NCBI GenBank assembly: GCA_022566235.1
Contig: JADFJI010000134.1
Location: forward strand, 1 to 6,557
DNA: 6,557 nt
Direction: 5' to 3'
From: Chloroflexota bacterium
GTDB taxonomy: Bacteria > Chloroflexota > Dehalococcoidia > Plut-88900
In this document: positions 5,479-6,557 of the stretch, in pieces
Layout of the letters: the number at the start of each line of letters is the position of its first letter
Numbering within the stretch: the first letter of the stretch is position 1
Notes under the pieces: model-generated
What the model was told of the DNA's origin: nothing
The model's database searches: none
Seen by the model: only the letters and a program-made list of their open reading frames with translations
Position numbers and translations under genes: made by a program

Positions 5479-6408
5479 TTATTGAGGGGCGCCAAGGGTC
5501 GTGACCGGCCGGCACTGGAGAAGGTATAGCCGGCCACCGTGATAGGCGCACTCGATATCGACGGGCCAGCCCATGGTTTTCTCCAAATCTACGGCCAGAC
5601 GGGCCATTTCGATCGCTTGATCATCGTTTATCGCCGGTCGTGTACGCAGAAACCTGGGCACATCGACCTCTCGGGTCCCGCCGGGTATCGAGACCGTCAT
5701 TCGATGTTTTTCGGAGATCTGTCGTGATGCTACGGTCATGTCCTTTTTGCGCACCACGTAGGTATCGGGGGTAACCGTTCCACCCACCACGCTTTCACCC
5801 AGGCCCCAGCCGGCGTTGACTACCACCTCCTGTCGATTTCCGGTCACGGGATTGGCGCCAAATACTATGGCCGATACGTCTGCGGGGACCAGCTGCTGAA
5901 TGAGAACTGCTATCTTTGACCCCTCGGCAGGCAACCCCTGGCGGCGGCGGTAGTCCACGGCCCTGGGCGAGTGGACCGAGGCCCAGCAGTCGACCACAGC
6001 CTTAGCGATCTCTTCCGCTCCGACGATGTTGAGGTAGGTCTCGTGCTGGCCGGCGAAGGACGCAGTGGCGCTGTCTTCGTCTATGGCGGAGGAGCGGACC
6101 GCGACGCTGGGGTCGGGGACCCCGCACAGTTCGGCCAACCTGGTATAGGCCTCGCTTAGCTGGTCGTAGATGCCAGGGGGCAGGGGGCTCGGGGCCTTCC
6201 CCACAGCCCCCGATGCCAGGGCCTGCTCGAACACGACCGTGGTCAAGCAGAAACCGGGGGGCACGCGATAGTTATCAGCCAGAAGGCTGAGGTTGGCGGC
6301 TTTACCGCCGACCAGGTCGTGTTTATGGCAATCGGGTTGTCCGAGCCAGAGAATATCCGTGTCGTGAACCAGCCGAAGGTGCGCGATTTCTCCACCGGTG
6401 GCGGCCAT
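5479..6408 (-). CDS. PPDK/PEP-synthase N-terminal ATP-grasp domain protein (5' end uncertain)
   Basis: This is the ATP-binding half of a split PEP-synthase-like enzyme, 309 residues from the ATG at 6408. Family motifs are intact: LVGGKAANL (32-40) with the nucleotide-binding Lys36, VPPGFCLTT (49-57), SVAVRSSAIDEDSATASFAGQ (101-121) followed by ETYLNI, VLIQQLVPADVSAIVFGANPVTG (168-190), NAGWGLGESVVGGTVTPDTY (198-217), and the terminal VDIECAYHGGRLYLLQCRPVTT (283-304), where such domains normally end. It ends at TAA 32 nt before the phosphohistidine-domain gene. The start is doubtful. No Shine-Dalgarno precedes the ATG, the frame stays open to the window edge, and the first 17 or so residues are antisense to a plausible plus-strand coding sequence. 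Homology becomes convincing only from about residue 18 (ILWLG). The genuine first residues may have been replaced at a junction near 6350-6365. Confidence 0.85.
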   Translation of the reverse strand: MAATGGEIAHLRLVHDTDILWLGQPDCHKHDLVGGKAANLSLLADNYRVPPGFCLTTVVFEQALASGAVGKAPSPLPPGIYDQLSEAYTRLAELCGVPDPSVAVRSSAIDEDSATASFAGQHETYLNIVGAEEIAKAVVDCWASVHSPRAVDYRRRQGLPAEGSKIAVLIQQLVPADVSAIVFGANPVTGNRQEVVVNAGWGLGESVVGGTVTPDTYVVRKKDMTVASRQISEKHRMTVSIPGGTREVDVPRFLRTRPAINDDQAIEMARLAVDLEKTMGWPVDIECAYHGGRLYLLQCRPVTTLGAPQ

Positions 6409-6557
6409 GGGCCGGAGGAGACGCTGGTCGAGGGCGACAACCAGCTCGTCACCAAGAAGTGGCAGGGCTATCCGCCGGACAATCTCAACATCATCGGCAA
6501 ACCGCTGCCGCCGATGCCGGAAGTGGCGCTTCCGCGGTACACGGGGAAGGCCCAGTA
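6352..6557 (+). CDS. Xanthine-dehydrogenase-family molybdopterin-binding subunit, N-terminal fragment
   Basis: The plus-strand frame through 6364 (GTG) encodes about 64 residues with no stop, running off the window. TKKWQGYPPDNLNIIGKPLPP and then PRYTGKAQY resemble the N-terminus of the large molybdenum-cofactor subunit of xanthine dehydrogenase/CO dehydrogenase-type hydroxylases (pattern IGKP..P....TGKA.Y). Coding on this strand is supported by composition: 56 of 64 third codon positions from 6364 are G or C, and all nine prolines are CCG, unlike the mixed proline codons of the minus-strand genes. An ATG exists in frame at 6325, but it lies inside the ATP-grasp gene without a ribosome site, and GTG 6364 also lacks one, so the true start is probably absent. 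The left boundary is an estimate of the junction. The family call is from recognition of a short segment and could be wrong. Confidence 0.5.

Noticed and set aside
3758..6408. Pyruvate phosphate dikinase or PEP synthase
   Set aside because: The C-terminal PEP/pyruvate-binding barrel is missing and the phosphohistidine domain is terminal, so the pair cannot be either of these enzymes as normally built.
1..6557. CRISPR array, tRNA or rRNA genes, insertion sequences
   Set aside because: No regularly spaced repeats, tRNA-like GGTTC-A cores, rRNA segments or transposase motifs were seen on reading through the window.
5479..6557. A phenol-degradation cluster combining phenylphosphate synthase with a molybdenum hydroxylase
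   Set aside because: The pairing would be attractive, but the molybdenum-subunit fragment differs in codon use and overlaps the other gene head-on, so the adjacency itself is suspect.

Overview
The window looks like part of a bacterial chromosome or metagenomic contig of moderately high GC. The encoded proteins (GyrB, RuvA, RuvC, YebC and phosphoenolpyruvate-utilising proteins) read like uncultivated Chloroflexota, probably the Dehalococcoidia/SAR202 neighbourhood. That placement is an impression from protein style and the yebC-ruvC-ruvA order, not a computed phylogeny. Nearly all confident genes lie on the minus strand.

Layout by position: (a) 1-559, minus, the N-terminal ATPase part of gyrB, cut by the window edge. 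(b) 560-1297, no conventional gene. It holds the gyrB upstream region with an extended -10 promoter candidate. On the plus strand it holds a separate apparent transcription unit: a TTGACA-N17-TAACAT promoter, about 300 nt able to form long stems, a 23-codon ORF with a perfect Shine-Dalgarno, and a 13-bp terminator hairpin. This is the best candidate for something undescribed here. (c) 1298-3591, minus, a compact group in transcription order yebC, ruvC, ruvA and an 89-codon gene of unknown function. RuvA and RuvC branch-migrate and cut Holliday junctions; ruvB is not next to them. YebC is a translation or transcription-associated protein. (d) 3758-6408, minus, a two-gene operon. The upstream gene encodes a PPDK/PEP-synthase-type ATP-grasp domain. 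The downstream gene encodes a middle domain followed by a C-terminal swivelling phosphohistidine domain. Together they match the domain order of rifampin phosphotransferase, or the split phenylphosphate synthase, rather than PEP synthase itself. (e) About 6352-6557, plus, the apparent start of a xanthine-dehydrogenase-family molybdopterin-binding subunit. Its codon use differs from the rest and it runs antisense through the 5' end of the ATP-grasp gene, which suggests a rearrangement or assembly chimera.

Functionally, ruvC and ruvA are translationally close (10-nt gap, with the ruvA ribosome site overlapping the ruvC stop). The two phosphotransferase halves are 32 nt apart and almost certainly act as one enzyme: the ATP-grasp half phosphorylates the mobile-domain histidine, which then delivers phosphate to an unknown acceptor held by the middle domain.
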